Source of the DNA: Chanos chanos
Lineage: Eukaryota > Chordata > Actinopteri > Gonorynchiformes > Chanidae
Assembly (NCBI RefSeq): GCF_902362185.1
Contig: NC_044502.1
Span: 11,155,022 to 11,219,021, forward strand
Length of the DNA: 64,000 bases
Reading direction: 5' to 3'
Part shown: positions 37,098-50,278 of the stretch, piece after piece
How the letters are laid out: each line of letters opens with the position of its first letter
How positions within the stretch are numbered: position 1 is the first letter of the stretch
Program-made: the position numbers and the translations under genes
Notes under the pieces: model-generated
What the model saw: the letters and a program-made list of their open reading frames with translations, nothing else
Databases searched by the model: none
Told to the model about the DNA's origin: nothing

Positions 37098-39079
37098 TCA
37101 CAAATTAAGAGCGACAGTTCTTCGTGGTGCATTATGTTCTAATACTGTTTAAAAAGAAAGTATAACTACTTCTCAGGGAGTCACGATACAATGACGTACT
37201 GCTTGGACCAACATTCGCCAGTGCTGCCATCTCAACCCAAAACACTGAGATTCCTGGACAGCATAATACCTTGTATCATACGGCCTTGCGTGAATAGATG
37301 GGGCACGACTCAGGTATGTGGACTGTAGTGTATTTGTTTGTCTTTGTGCTGTTGACAATTTATGTTTCATACTCAGTCTGTGCCGTTTTTTAGGAAAGGA
37401 CCATTTCAAGTCAGCTTGATTCAGGCATTCGGTTCCTTGATCTGAGAGTTGCCCATAAGAAGAAAGATTCCAATAAAACGTTTTACTTTGCCCATGGAAT
37501 ATACTCTCTCTGGACAGTTAAGGTAAAAGTATATAGGTATGGTCGATTGATGCTATAACCAACCTAAACATGAAAGTCTGCATAGTGTAAACACAATTTC
37601 AAACAGGAGAGTATATTTAGTTTATAGAGTTTCTTGTATTCTTGCATGCCATAAATGCCCCATCATCAAAATAATCCTCCCGCTTGAGCAAGATTGCAAA
37701 AATGGCAGTTCTCTCCTGTCTCAGTGTTCAATGATTGTGTTGACAGTTTTATTCCACAGTAATATCTGTTCCTAAAGTTATTCTGGCTTGTTCTCCTTCT
37801 CAACCCTCTCAGGAGGCTCTCATAGATGTGGCCTGGTGGTTGGAGAAACATCCCAAAGAGGTGGTCATCATTGCCCTGTCCTCTTTTGATGGCCTAGACA
37901 GCAGCCAGCACCAGGAACTCATCAACCATTTAAAAAATTTGTTTCTAAATAAGCTCTGCCCGAACTGGGTGAGTTATGCATGAACAAGCCACTAGGTTTA
38001 GGAACGAGATCGTCCTTTCTTAAATGTTGTCATCAGGAGAAGTGTAATCAGTTAATATGCATGGTTATTATTATATGTTAGTTATTGTTTAATGGCATTT
38101 ATTTTGCTTTACATATATGACTTTCTGTTTGTTGAATATGTCTTTGTTATACATTTGTTATCAAAATCTCCAACTTCCTTGTATGGTTTTATTGTATTGT
38201 TTCCATTCTTCCTCTTGTATGTTACAGTCTTGTAAGGGAGACTTGTGTAAAATGACTGTTTTGATCTGGTTACAGGAAAAGCCCACACTGAAAACCTGCT
38301 GGGATCATGGTTATCAGGTTATTCTGTCTTATGATAACTCATGTGCTGTTGGTCATAAAGAATTATGGCCAAAGTGGGACTACTGGTGGGCTAACAAGTC
38401 AGATCCCACACAAGTCATCTCCTACCTGGAGGAGAGGAAAGCGAAAGGACGACCAGGTCAGCTTGCGCAATGATAATATCATTATCAGCAGTTTCATTGT
38501 CAGTGGAATCACTCAAAAGTAAACAGCCTTTATTTCCGTACCATGCCGTGTCATGATTATGTGTTAAAAATCTAGTACAGTTGTGAACTCCAACTTTATG
38601 CAGCTGTTGGATACTTGCTTCAAAGAAAAAAGCTCGAGGGTTGTCTGTTATGTAAGATTCAAGAATTTCTTGTTAAAACTTGTCACGAGATTAAATTTAC
38701 CTCGGCTGGACCGCTGTAAGCTGTACTATGATAAGTACAGTTTACACTATAAACTACACTGTAAAATAAGCATGCCCAAAAAAGCTCTCTAAATACATTG
38801 TTTCTGTCCATGTATCTTTCAGACAGTTTTTTTGTAGCTGGCCTGAACATGACTGAAGACGCGAGATATATTCTTCTCCATCCATGTCGGTCCATGAGAA
38901 TCATGACTAAGAAGGCCTATCCGATCTTACTGAACTGGGTGAAGGACCAGTGTCCGGGCTCAGGCAAAACTTGCATCAACATCATCTGTGCAGATTTTAT
39001 AGGATTTTCCAGTAATGTCTTCGCTCAGAGCGTCATAGAATTAAACCAGAGACTACTAAAAGAAGATATGGGAACATGA
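36871..39079 (+). CDS. plcxd1: PI-PLC X domain-containing protein (PLCXD1 type)
   Basis: PLCXD proteins are small phosphatidylinositol-specific phospholipases C that consist of an X domain only and lack the Y, C2 and PH parts of the large PLCs. Exons: 36871-36976, 37177-37313, 37394-37522, 37813-37968, 38276-38456, 38823-39079; 321 codons plus stop (human PLCXD1 323). The X-domain marks are IPGSHDTMTYCLD with the first catalytic His (H38), SQLDSGIRFLDLRVAH, FYFAHGIYS with the second catalytic His (H115), EVVIIALSSF, QVILSYDN, ELWPKWDYWWANK and CINIICADFIG. Both catalytic histidines are present, so activity is likely. PLCXD1 fits better than PLCXD2 or 3 because of the exon-by-exon match and length, though paralogue choice is from memory. 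A dead tandem copy lies upstream. Confidence 0.9.
37037..37097. repeat. (TATC)n microsatellite in plcxd1 intron 1
   Basis: About 15 uninterrupted TATC units, the reverse-strand form of the GATA array at 11789. Confidence 0.95.
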
Positions 39080-41000
39080 AAGATGAAGATAACACAAAAG
39101 GAACCATGCAATCTTATCATCCAGGGCACAAGGAAGATTTACTGTAAATTGAATGCTAAGATGGACAGAAGTGATCTTACTTGACTATCGCCTTGCTATG
39201 CAAAGCATTGAGCACTTATTTTGAAAAGCGTCAAGGGTGAAAAAGTACCAACTTCCTTGTTTTGTGAAGGCTTAGGTCTAACCTGAGAAACTACAGACTG
39301 TCTTTCTTGATTCCTTGAAATGAAAAATGAGCAAATGATTTTGGCGAAAAACTCTTCTCTGTGGACATGCCAAGCATTTTGCTGCAGTATAAAGTCTCAA
39401 ATTTATAGTGAAGTGTGTTTTTAAAGTTAAATAAGACTGAAAAAAAAGAAAAACACTTTTATGACATTCCCTAAACTCTCTGTCACTCACTTCCTGGTGA
39501 GTTTGTATTGTTGGTTGTGTAGTTGATCAAAATAATTGACTTGACTGTCTGCCAGACGTCAGCATGGTGTAAAAGAGAGTTTCTGTAGATGAGTTCACAT
39601 TACTTATGATAAATGCTCTCATTGTTCCTGACAAATCTCGTTTCTCCTTTATGCATAATGTGATTTTCATTTGCATTTCTCCTTAGGTTCTGAGTGGTTG
39701 GTTGTCAGGTTGTGGTGAACCACTGGTGAACGTGAACCTTAAGTAACTTTGTGAACTTTCGTCTGAAAAAATTAGATCCACTGGATTGAATTTGTGCTGG
39801 AATTATTACACATTGTGTATTGGCGCCATCTAGAGGCCAGATGAAGTTTGTGAGCAAATTGTCCCTCAGTAAATTTCAGTAACGAAGCTTTGTCATCCTA
39901 CGTAATACCGCTGACTCTCCACAGATAAGATGAATCAATGGTTGTGAATCAGTGGGCCTGTGAATAGTTCATGAATGTATAATATGCAACCTGCACACAG
40001 ACCTCAATGTGTTATTCATTCAAATTTGAATGACATTTCTGATGACCCCTGTTATCAAGCATTAGGTAGTGGTCACGCTGATCACTTGATCCCAGCAATA
40101 ACAGCACGTGTCCCTCTCTTAACCATCAAAAGTATCACACAGAACTGCTTTTGGTATATTTTAATGAGCTTTAGTTCTGGGTAAATATATTGAAAACACT
40201 TTGCAAAAAAAACTGTTGTAGCCTACATTGCAAAAATAGTTCTGATGTTCAAATCCACTGCTGGTCTGTTTGTGTGAAAGGTCACTGGCCAGACTAATTT
40301 TAGATTGCCCCTCTCTTGGCATTCTGTAAGATGCTTAGCGCTTATTGTATCTACTTAAATGATAATCTTGTTTCCTATCTCACTATCACCTTCAATCTTG
40401 CTCTTATGTTTGTTTGTATATATGTATGTTAACAATAAACATATTGCTTTTAAAAAAAATTAATAGTTGTGGATTTGCCTTTCATTTTATTTTAAGACTT
40501 CAAATGAGTTTACACATAACCAGGCAACTTTGTCAAATGCTGCTTGTTTTACTTGAAGCCTCATAACTGTTCTTTATTAGTATTGTCCTGATGTATGTTT
40601 CATTATTATGTGGATTTCAGTTTATAATCTTTCATAAACACAGGATTTTTAAAATTTATTTATTTATTTTTAGATTGTCTGCTACGTATTTATTGTGCAA
40701 AATTCATTATGAAAAGGGATTTTTTTTTTTCTATAAAATCTGACAGAGGAACTTCGAGAGAGATTAAAATTCCTCCCCACCCCCTGACCAGACCTCATAG
40801 GCTCTGTGCTTCTCTTGCTCTAAGTGCTAAATAGATTACTGAGGATTCACTGTCGCTGAGTGAGCACTGCATTGGTCCCAGTATGGTGAGCGTCTGAATT
40901 AGGGTTAGAGCCACAAAGCAAACAGATGGTCCTGAAGAACCTGGAGGATCTAATTACAGGGATTTAATCAGCGCTCAGAGGCCTAGCGAGAGAGCAGGTA
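39080..41000. other. plcxd1 3' flank and intergenic DNA
   Basis: No coding frame recognised. AATAAA at 40434-40439, followed by a T-rich stretch, is the first good poly-A signal after plcxd1 and would give a 3' untranslated region of about 1.35 kb. A CTCF-like motif on the minus strand lies at 39823-39836. Confidence 0.4.
39823..39836 (-). promoter_or_regulatory. CTCF-like motif, minus orientation
   Basis: On the minus strand the sequence is CCTCTAGATGGCGC, one mismatch from the core consensus CCASYAGRKGGCRS. It faces the plus-oriented motif at 20840-20853 across vps16, rgn and plcxd1. Confidence 0.4.
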
Positions 41001-41006
41001 GTCCAG

Positions 41007-41013
41007 CTATAAA
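41007..41013 (+). promoter_or_regulatory. Putative TATA box of the RING-H2 gene
   Basis: CTATAAAG lies about 75 bases upstream of the start codon at 41085, so transcription would begin near 41038-41045 and leave a leader of about 45 bases with no upstream ATG. Confidence 0.45.
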
Positions 41014-41084
41014 GCGCCTTGTCCCGGACCGACACCCGCTCTCTCTCCGTGTTTTTAGGGGTCTTGAGACCCTTTAGACCCGCT

Positions 41085-42296
41085 ATGGAGAATGAGGAGG
41101 AAGAGGACAATATTTTCACAACCTGGATGGGAGAATATGAGGGTGAAGGAGGTGCAGAAGAACAGGAGGAGCAGGAGGAAGAAGAGACGGTGAGGAAGAG
41201 CAGTGTGGACATACCCAAGTCCTCTCGTTCTTTGGCAACCCGCAGAGCCTCTCTTCCCTGTCCGGTGAGTGGCTTTTTCTAGAACGTTACAGATAAAAGA
41301 TCATCAAAAAATAATTGTGCATGTATGTGTCTGTGTGCATATATGTGCTTTTGTTTGCTTGTTTATATCTTAATAGGAAAAGATAGGCCATGAGGCAAAT
41401 GAAGGCAATAATCCAAATGAAGAATTTTTGAGTTGTAGGGTCATATCTGCCCAGCCCAAACAACCTGAAAAGTTTCCATTTCATTTTTGTTTCAGGCAGC
41501 CTTAAATGGACAGTTTTTGTCTAAGGCAGCCGCGCATTGTTCAGTGACAATCAAAAGACAAATTTGCTATTTGTTAATGATTTAAACCCAATCAACATAA
41601 CACAGACTTTAACCGAATTATGGTAAGCAACACTAGTTTTATTTCAGTTTAATTTGATGTTCAGTTTTGAAGTTAGAGGCCCCTGGCTAGTCCTGTCCAC
41701 TACGGGACAAAGCGTAACTTGTTTCATATACAAGAAAAGTTAAATGTGAGTCAAACATAACTAATTAGACGGGGAAATTAATGTCACTTTTTAGCCGTAA
41801 AGCAGAAAGTCTAATGAGGTCACTTTAGCGCTTGGTTTATGTCTTGTATTCTGATGTCATGTTATGGTGTTACAAAGTGCAAACCAGGACTCCACAACAT
41901 TACATAATCCCGGCTCTAAAGGGAGTTTATTCCTAATCTGGCCTTTGACTGGTTCCAAATTACCAAGTGACTGTATAATGAGTCATAAAACATTAAAGAT
42001 CTCAGTTGTTCTCTCTCTTATCTACAATACTTATCATTCCTTTTCTTGTCTTTTAATCATGTAAAATTACATAAAGAGTGAGGCACAAGTACCCAGAATA
42101 CAGTGATATAAAAATAAAAATAGCACAATAAATATAAAAATAGCTCAGAAAAAAAATAATTGTATGCATTAGTGTTGGCATGTCTGAATATTAACCATAA
42201 GTATAGTGAGGATGTAACTGAATAGCCCAGAGATTTAGGCCAGTCAGAAATGTGAGTAAAAAGAAATAAGTAAGATGAAAGAGCCCTGTACGTGTT

Positions 42297-42343
<47 letters not shown>

Positions 42344-43840
42344 AATTTAGTCTCAAGCCAGGATAATAAGTCATTGTCATGATTGTCACTGATAATATTC
42401 CAAATGCTAAATCAAATCCTGACTGATAAATATTAACTGGTAAGAGGATGTACAGACGAGAACAATAAGTTTCACTTTGTCTCGTTCTTTCTCCCTCTCT
42501 CTCTTTCTCCCTCTCTCTCAGGCTCAGCTGCATGCTATGCAGCTAACCCGTCTGCATGTCGGAACCATGGCGCCGAGCCCCGCTCACGTAAAGCACAGAG
42601 CTGACAGTGATCTGAGAACACAGTCACGATTTCATCACAGTAGTGTAGATGAGCAGGGCAGCCACACCAAGTCTGGCATTCTGGGAAGACGCCCTTCCAC
42701 CATCCCAACCATCCCTGAGGTGATGGAACCACTGGAAAGGAAAATGCGCTTCAGAAGTCGCAATGTTATGTCACTGGTATGTCGCGTGCAAAGTTATTTC
42801 TCTTAATGATTCTTTTCACTTGGACAGACATATACTGTATATAATTCTTCAGATTAGTATGTGACATCATATGACATTGAGAGAGACAGCCAGAAGTAAG
42901 CAAAATAGCTAAAATCTAATCACACAGTTAAGCAAAAATAGTGGTAAGGTAATTAAACAGTTAAAGCATGAAGTTCTACGTTGTTGCTCACAATAAACCA
43001 CTTGTATGTTGCGACTGTAGTGTTTATCAAATTTAGTCTTGGTACACACCTGGTATGACTTGTCTGCTAATCAGTGCTCCCTTAATTAGTCAAATGAGAG
43101 CTAGTTAGCACAGTGCTACACTGCTAATGTGGTGATCAGTGAGCCTGGATATGAAAAACACTGTTATAATGTACAATATGTATTTCTGGCGGCTTCAGAA
43201 TGCATTCAAAAGCCAATACAATCAAGTGTTACCTTGCTATTCTTTGAGTTATCCTTTAAAGATGTGGTGATGTTGACTGAAGATTTGAATTTCTGCTCCA
43301 GAGTGATGCTGATAGTATCTGTCTGATTTGCCACGATGACCTGCGGAAAGGTAGCGGTGGAGTTAGAGAGCTACACTGCACACACAGTTTCCACAGTGAG
43401 GTAAGTAAAGAGGAATGATGTTTTGCCCCTCATCCTCGGTGAGCGTAAGACTGAACCGAACTCTCATGCATTCACTCTGGTAGCTGAAGAACACTAAGAG
43501 AATTCTATTCACATTAATGTTAGAAACATCACAGAATAGCTGTACAAAGCGGGCTTAATGACATTATTCAAGGCTTGCTCTTGTTCAGACTAGTTATAGT
43601 TGCATTAGATTGTGTTAGATTGCCTGTGTGATTAAAGTGTCTCTACACTGGTCCTATGTACCGGTAGTGGTCCTGTATTCATTGCAGTTAAGTTTTCATT
43701 ACCCTGACTTAAACTCTGAATCTGTGTTTTAGTGTATAGAGGAGTGGCTCTGGACAAAGCAGTCCTGCCCTACCTGCCGCGTGCACGTGGCCATGCCAGA
43801 ACCTCTCTACTGGACGTCTACTCGAGTCAAAGTGCCCTGA
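41085..43840 (+). CDS. Small RING-H2 protein, putative E3 ubiquitin ligase (LNP1-like N-terminal part)
   Basis: Exons: 41085-41264, 42522-42776, 43302-43400, 43733-43840; 213 codons plus stop, all junctions in frame. The C-terminal third is a complete RING-H2 finger with zinc ligands C152, C155, C171, H173, H176, C179, C190 and C193 (CLICHDDL, LHCTHSFHSECIEEWL, CPTCR), which in this class recruits an E2 enzyme. The N-terminal part is acidic (ENEEEEDNIFTTWMGEYEG, then many Glu) and is followed by RRASLPCP and a basic, probably disordered middle with LERKMRFRSRNVMSL. No transmembrane segment is seen. The order acidic FxxWM, then R(R/K)xSLPCP, then an Arg-rich RFR/SL motif recalls human LNP1 (leukemia NUP98 fusion partner 1), which as I remember it has no RING. 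I cannot assign an orthologue with confidence. Confidence 0.85.
42300..42343. repeat. (CT)n microsatellite in intron 1 of the RING-H2 gene
   Basis: About 21 CT units inside the 1.26-kb first intron. The rest of that intron shows no other feature. Confidence 0.9.
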
Positions 43841-45280
43841 TCTCCTAACAAGCACTGGTGAAACTCTCAGGTCGGCTCCACCAGTAAAGCTTCAAAGACT
43901 GGAGGACTCAAAGCTACCAAAAACAGGAGTAAATGGGAGCAGTGGACTTTTATAGAATGGTCTTTTTTTGTGTCTCACAAAAGGTCACCATTTCACTTTA
44001 TGTGAAATCGCTGAATAGACTGTTAATTCATGTATTTGCTGTATGTTAACAAAGTGCATTTAGATCTGGCCACAGGACCTCATTTATTTCAATTTCTAGA
44101 CTGTTACTTTTCACCTCTGGGAATTGAGAATAGGTCTTCTATTGACTGAATTATGGGGATTTTACAAGTTACTAAGTTACCAAAATGAGGTGTGTATATA
44201 TGAGTAAATATAAGGGATAGAAATGCCAGACATTTTAAAATCACTGCGGCTGAGCTGAAATATGACCGCAGTCTAGCAGGTGACTTCATGCTTTCCATTA
44301 GTTTTTCAGATACGTTATCTTGTTCCTTCAGTGTAAATGTGAATGGTCCAAATATTTTTCCTGTAATATTTCATACTCTGTCACAGATCATTAAGAAAGG
44401 AATATATAATGCTTTAGCCAGTTTGGTTTGAATTGCAGCAAGTAAACAAACAAACAAATAAAAGATTGATTATCAGCATTAGCATCTATTATGCTCCAGT
44501 TGTCCTGGAAAATAGAAATTAGTGTGTTCTGTGAACAAGGAAGGGCTGCCGTATATGTTAAATCAACCGAATCATTTTTTAAAGAATGACAAAAATGTTG
44601 GATAAACTGGAAGTTTACTGCTTTCTCCCCCATCTGCAGAAATTCTCTGGAGAGTGATATCTTTTTTGTTTGTTTCTTTCTTTCTTCAATTGATGTCACG
44701 GTATTTGCCTGGTATATTTTAAAGTTTTTAAATTAAAGTATCATAGCTAGTGCTGTACTGATAATTTAACTCTTTATAATTATTGTATCTCTGTGACGTG
44801 CTGGTTTTTATCTCCTTTTGCCTAAGTACACCTTGCATTGTTTGCTCAAATCGATGTTGCAATCTCTTGATCATATACCACAATCATTTAAAGAATGGCT
44901 GAATACAATAAAATGTTTATTATCATGATTATGCATCATAATTGTCATGACAGATTTAAATCATTAACGTGTTGTTGATGTTTGTGTTTAGTCATTTGCA
45001 CATGACAACGTCTTCTGCCTTCCAACATACTAGCCTGTTTGTTCGTACTTTCACTCACAGGGCCTCAGAACTATCTATTTGACGTTGCGTCCAAATCGTG
45101 CGTGATGACGTTGACACTGTCACTGAGGCTACAAGCTGACGGAAGTTACTGAATTCACCTGTTGCGCTTTCGAAAAGGAAAAACGGGTTATCTCTTTAAA
45201 AAAGTCTCTTCTTAAAGCGATAGCCTTTTGCACGTCGAGAAGCAATCTACTGCTGTTAAACTGTATTTCCCTGAGCATTC
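43841..45280. other. RING-H2 gene 3' region and sft2d2 promoter
   Basis: The 3' untranslated region probably runs to AATAAA at 44907-44912. The last 200 bases before 45281 are less AT-rich and should hold the sft2d2 promoter and leader; no TATA box is apparent there. Confidence 0.45.
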
Positions 45281-48200
45281 ATGGACAAATTAAAGAAAGT
45301 TTTAAGTGGCCAAGATGGTAATGACGACCTCAACGTCCTGCAGGTAGAGTCAGGAGCTAGCAATGTTCCACGGACGACTGTTCAATATCTTACACTTGGC
45401 TGCAACTGAGTTAATAAAATCTGTAAAAATCTATATTATAATAGTTACGCACTTTCTGGGTGTTTGAGTTAACTGAAGTGATTAGTGACCATGTTCTTGA
45501 AACACACAGCCAGGAAGCATCAAACGGTTATTGCAACATTACTGTCACTTTATAACGGTGAGAGAGTAACAGTTGCTTACCAGCAGTGCTGAGGGATGAT
45601 GCTAAAATTCGCTGGAAATGTTTTCCATAGTTTTGGCTCATGTTGAGCTTTGTTAACAACAGTGTAGTTGCTGTAACTGTAATTAAATTAATACAGATCG
45701 CGTGTTTTCGTTAGGCGGCAAACGAAGCAACAACTCTAGGCTGGGGCTCACGAGTCAAAGGGTTCATCGTTTGTTTTGCAATTGGGGTCCTGTTTTCAGT
45801 GCTGGTGAGTAGGTTACAGTCACAATTTATGTAAATATGAATGATCACCATGGTTTTAAAAACAATTACACGGCCTCTTCGGCACTTTTAAAGGATTAAA
45901 CATTATTATATGTCTGTGCGGAGCTTAAATTCACATCGTTTTCATCCACATACTTCAGGGAACGTGTTTGCTGTGGGTTCCTAGAACTGGACTGATCCTA
46001 TTTGCAGTCATGTATAGTTTGGGCAATATCGCTTCCCTGGCCAGGTGAGTTCCACATCCGCCTCACGCCCGTATTAGTCATTTGTGCTCGATTCAGAGGT
46101 GTGTCGCTTGACTTGACGATTTTATTTTGAATGTTAGTGTGCGGTCGCGATTGGTATTATGTCATTTGATAGGGTCTGGATTGATCATTAAGGCCAATGA
46201 AGGCCAATGAGATATTTCGCTGGTTTTGTCTGCAGCACAATGTTTCTTATGGGTCCGCTCAAGCAAGTTAAGAGGATGTGTGACAAGACAAGAGCCCTGG
46301 CAACTGCTATCATGATTGTGAGTCCACACACACACAAAACACACAAGCAGACTAACATCTGTACCGTATGGATGACTTTGTTGTATCAATTTTATAGTTA
46401 TAACTATATTGTATATGTCCTGTACACTAAGTGAATCTTGTAATATTATTGTTTTCTTTTCTTTTCTGCAGACATGTCTTGTGTTAACCCTCTGTGCTGC
46501 GTTCTGGGTATGATTTTTTTCTCTTCTTTTTTCAATACACCCACCCTTTATATCTTATTTATTGTCTTTGAATTTGTTTTTTTTTTTCTTGCATCAGTGG
46601 AAGAATAAAGGACTCGCTCTGTTGTTCTGCATTTTGCAGTTCTTAGCCTTTACTTGGTAAGTAATCAAGAGCCCAAAAACTCTTTTAACTGCTCAAAGGG
46701 AAAACTGGACTACAGTGCCAGAATTTATACAATTGTCCATTTTGTTAACTGCACAGAGATATACTAAGACAGTCACAAATGATTAAACTATAAGAACACA
46801 TCAACAATTTTCATATTTCTGGAATGGTCACCATAGGTTCATCTTGGAGTTTCTATTTGTTTACATTTTAGTGTCTCTGTGGTGATGTTCAGGATGATTA
46901 TGTAAAGTTAAAACAGGATTTTGCATGAAGTTATTGTCAAAACCTCAGCACATCCTGTCTTTTTACTGACTGCAATCAGATATATATTGACTGAACACCG
47001 TGGATGTTAATTTGGGCTCCCATTCACTTTGAGTATCATTTTTTTCAACTTTTCTTCCTCTGTCAGAGGGGGAACTTGTACAAAACCATGTTAGATCTGC
47101 ATCTCAGATGCGTATGTGTTTATCTTGTGAGTTTAAGTAGGTTTTTGCATATTTGCAAGTTTCCCTTCATAAAAAGATCAGATTGCTCCATCAGTATACA
47201 TTATCACCATGCATATGTAAATGTAAAAAAAACAAAACGAAACAAAACAAAAAAAAATGTCTATTTGAGTGTCCTCACTCTTTAAATTGGTGAGTGCATC
47301 GGAAAAAAATGCATTCTGTGCTGATGACGTTTTGGCAGGCACCATAATGATTAAAAAAGCCAATTATTTCTGTAGCTTTTAGCCAAGCTCATTTGTGTAG
47401 GGTCAGAGCTGCCAGCATTGGACCTGATAAATGCTCTAGTCTTTGTTCTCTCAAGCACTTTTTTTAACAAGAGCAGGAGATGTTGTCATACCAGGTTGTT
47501 TTTAAGATCTCACTGCCACCAGCATGACAATAATGGAGCGTAGAATTTGCATTGGTGACATTGTCTTGATGTGAAGTCAGTGAGTAAAATGGTTGTGAGT
47601 GTTGTGTAATGCATGCCAATATATTTAATTAGTTAATACATCTCCTGAATTTGATTGATGTGTATATGAGATAACATTCATCTAATTGTTTTCCACATTT
47701 TGTTTACAGGTATGGCTTGTCTTACATTCCGTTTGCCAGGTGGGGTATTTAAAAAATGATGTGGTCTACAGCTGAATATAAATTCAGTTTGAGCTGAAGA
47801 TTTTAAGTTATTTTGATTCATTTAATATTTTTAAAGATTAATAATAAAAAAAATGTAATCATAACGCTTGGTGTTTACACAAAATTGGGACTCCAACCTC
47901 AGAATTAAAGAGCCTCTTAGAGAACAACAGAGCAAAGGATAGAGTATGATTGAAAATAAAATTATTTCAGTTGAGGAACTCCGTTAACACGCATTTGAAT
48001 GAAAGGAGACAAAATGCCGTAACATTAACATTTCATTATCTTTCAAATAGTTACTCAGATTACGTGCTATTAATAAGGACATGTGTTGAATAAACTACAT
48101 CATGTTCTTATTAATTACAAAGCATTCTGTCAGTTGCGGTTCAGTACAACACACCTACCCAATTTTTGGAGTACACCTGTTTTTTCTGGTCCACACTCAA

Positions 48201-48426
48201 TTTTCTAAATGTCCATTTCATTCACTCTAATAAACAAACCATTTGAGTGTTAAACAGGGTATTAATGTAAACAGCATCATTAGGTCAATTCACTTTCGGG
48301 CCAGAAACCCAGAGACTGAACAAAGCCAATCTTAGACACCACTTTTGTTTTGGCTTCAGTGGTTTATTTACGTGTTGGCTTTTCAGGGACGCGGTGATTA
48401 AGTTATTCTCCGTCTGCCTGAAGTGA
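45281..48426 (+). CDS. sft2d2: SFT2 domain-containing protein 2 (vesicle transport membrane protein)
   Basis: SFT2-family proteins are four-span membrane proteins; yeast Sft2/Got1-type proteins act in fusion of endosome-derived vesicles with the Golgi. Exons: 45281-45343, 45715-45804, 45959-46044, 46236-46317, 46472-46507, 46598-46656, 47710-47739, 48387-48426; 161 codons plus stop (human 160). The start MDKLKKVLSGQD is the same as I recall for human SFT2D2. Membrane spans lie at about 36-56, 62-83, 99-119 and 122-145, with the loop motifs LLWVPRTGL, FLMGPLKQVKRM and FARDAV. The tiny exons (30-90 bases) and their phases all join in frame. It stands directly upstream of tbx19, as in human 1q24. 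Confidence 0.96.
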
Positions 48427-49705
48427 GATGCGGCAGTGCGCCGGGCTTGAACTTTTCCTTTTGCTCATCCTGGCTGTGAATGTGGTACCACCACTGTATG
48501 CCCAACGGTAATGGCCACTAAAGCACCCACTCTACTCCCTGGCACCAGCGCATACCTCACAGGTGCTGCTCTTCTCCCTCACACCTGGACAAACTCCAGG
48601 TGCACACACACACACACTCACACAGACACAGCGTACCCTTGGATGGTATAGCCCCCCTCTCATCATGCACTAAGAAGTCAGGTAAAGCTGGACTTATTGC
48701 TGTGGATATACATCTAATCATTAGCTGTTAGGTGTATTTTATACTTACTAATTCCTTCCCTAGTGCCTTCCTCTCTGTATGTGCCTGTAGAAGTGTCAGC
48801 TTATAGGAGCTGATTAACCACTGATTAGAAAAACTTGTACTGAACATGTAGCTTGTATTTAGAGATAGAGGTTGTCTGTTTGTCTGCTATTTGTTGCTTA
48901 TGGCCTTCAGCAATCATGTTGACTGAACTGCATCACGTGGGTTCATTTCACCACAAAAAGGGATCATCATAACATTTCATGTACTTTTCATTCTCTCGAT
49001 ATAGCTCATCAGTGGCTTTTATGGAGTAGTTGCTTGTGTAAATTAAGCAGTGAAGTTTGATGCACATATCCTGGGCTTTGAATGAGCTTGATTTTTATCT
49101 TGATTGAAAAATAACAAACAATACTATGTGTGTGTGTTTTTTTTTACTAATCCTTTTTTATTCTGTGATTTTTTAACCTGATACCTTAAAGGCAACGCTC
49201 TATATTTCTAATCAAACATAGATCAAAACGGTTCGTACATTTTCGCAGATCAGATCAGGGATTTCCTGGAGACAATCTGAGTACTTTTTTGTCAAAGGAA
49301 CAATAGTTGAATTTAATAACAGACATAAGCACTTTGATTACTAGGAGTCATTAGAAGCTTTAGAGACAGACAGTTTAATCTAACTGAGGTTGATTTGATT
49401 GTGCTGTATCATATTTGGTGTTTCTGTATTGCAGAGATACTTACAAACTTGAAGCATATCAAAAAATTTTTCATTTGAAGAAATGTGTCTTCTTCCTATG
49501 TCTTTTATCTCACTGTCTTTTCTGAAAATGTTGAAATGGTTTTTATACACATAATATGCATGACAAACATAACACAAAACACATTTCAGATTAATTTAAG
49601 TACTTGACTTGAAGACTGTATTTAAGTGCTTGATTTAAGTACTGCATTTAAGTAGATATTTGTTTTGAAATACCTGCTGTTAGCTTATACTGTTTTGATG
49701 CCTGT

Positions 49706-49711
49706 AATAAA
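49706..49711 (+). terminator. Polyadenylation signal, sft2d2
   Basis: AATAAA followed by TTTTTTAAATGTGACTTTTC-like T-rich sequence, about 1.28 kb after the stop codon. Two further AATAAA motifs follow within 220 bases. Confidence 0.4.
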
Positions 49712-49965
49712 GGTCACAGTTATTTTTTAAATGTGACTTTTCTTCTAAATGTTTTATTTTAAGTAGTTGTTACAGATGAAAACACTTTGAGATCCATATG
49801 CCCTTTTAACAGGAGGGAATTCATGTTTCACAATTTCATGTGTTCAATAAATGTGCATATATATACATGTTATGTTCTGCTGTTTAAAAGATATGTATGT
49901 AAGTGTCTGTCATTGTATAGAAATGAATAAACCAGTGTAATGCATTTTCTGTAAGTGTATGGTTT

Positions 49966-50012
49966 GTGTGTGTGTGTGTGTGTGTGTCTGTCTACACACA
50001 CAGATATATACA

Positions 50013-50097
<85 letters not shown>
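49966..50097. repeat. (GT)n-(CA)-(TACA)n-(TA)n-(GT)n compound microsatellite
   Basis: GT repeat, a short ACACACA segment, TACA tetranucleotides, a TA run and a second GT repeat follow each other without spacers. Complementary arms allow hairpin formation. Confidence 0.95.
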
Positions 50098-50102
<5 letters not shown>

Positions 50103-50278
50103 TGGAACTTAGTGTGTCTGGAAGTTTAGTTAGGTAGTCTACATTGATTACATTGATGAAGGGATTGCGAGATCTCCAGTCTCCAGTCCTCGAAAGGTCA
50201 AAGGTTTGATTTTCTTACTTTTGATATGCTGGAGAAAAGCCCTTTAATGAGACCTTTATGTGCTGTAAGTCTTTAAAT

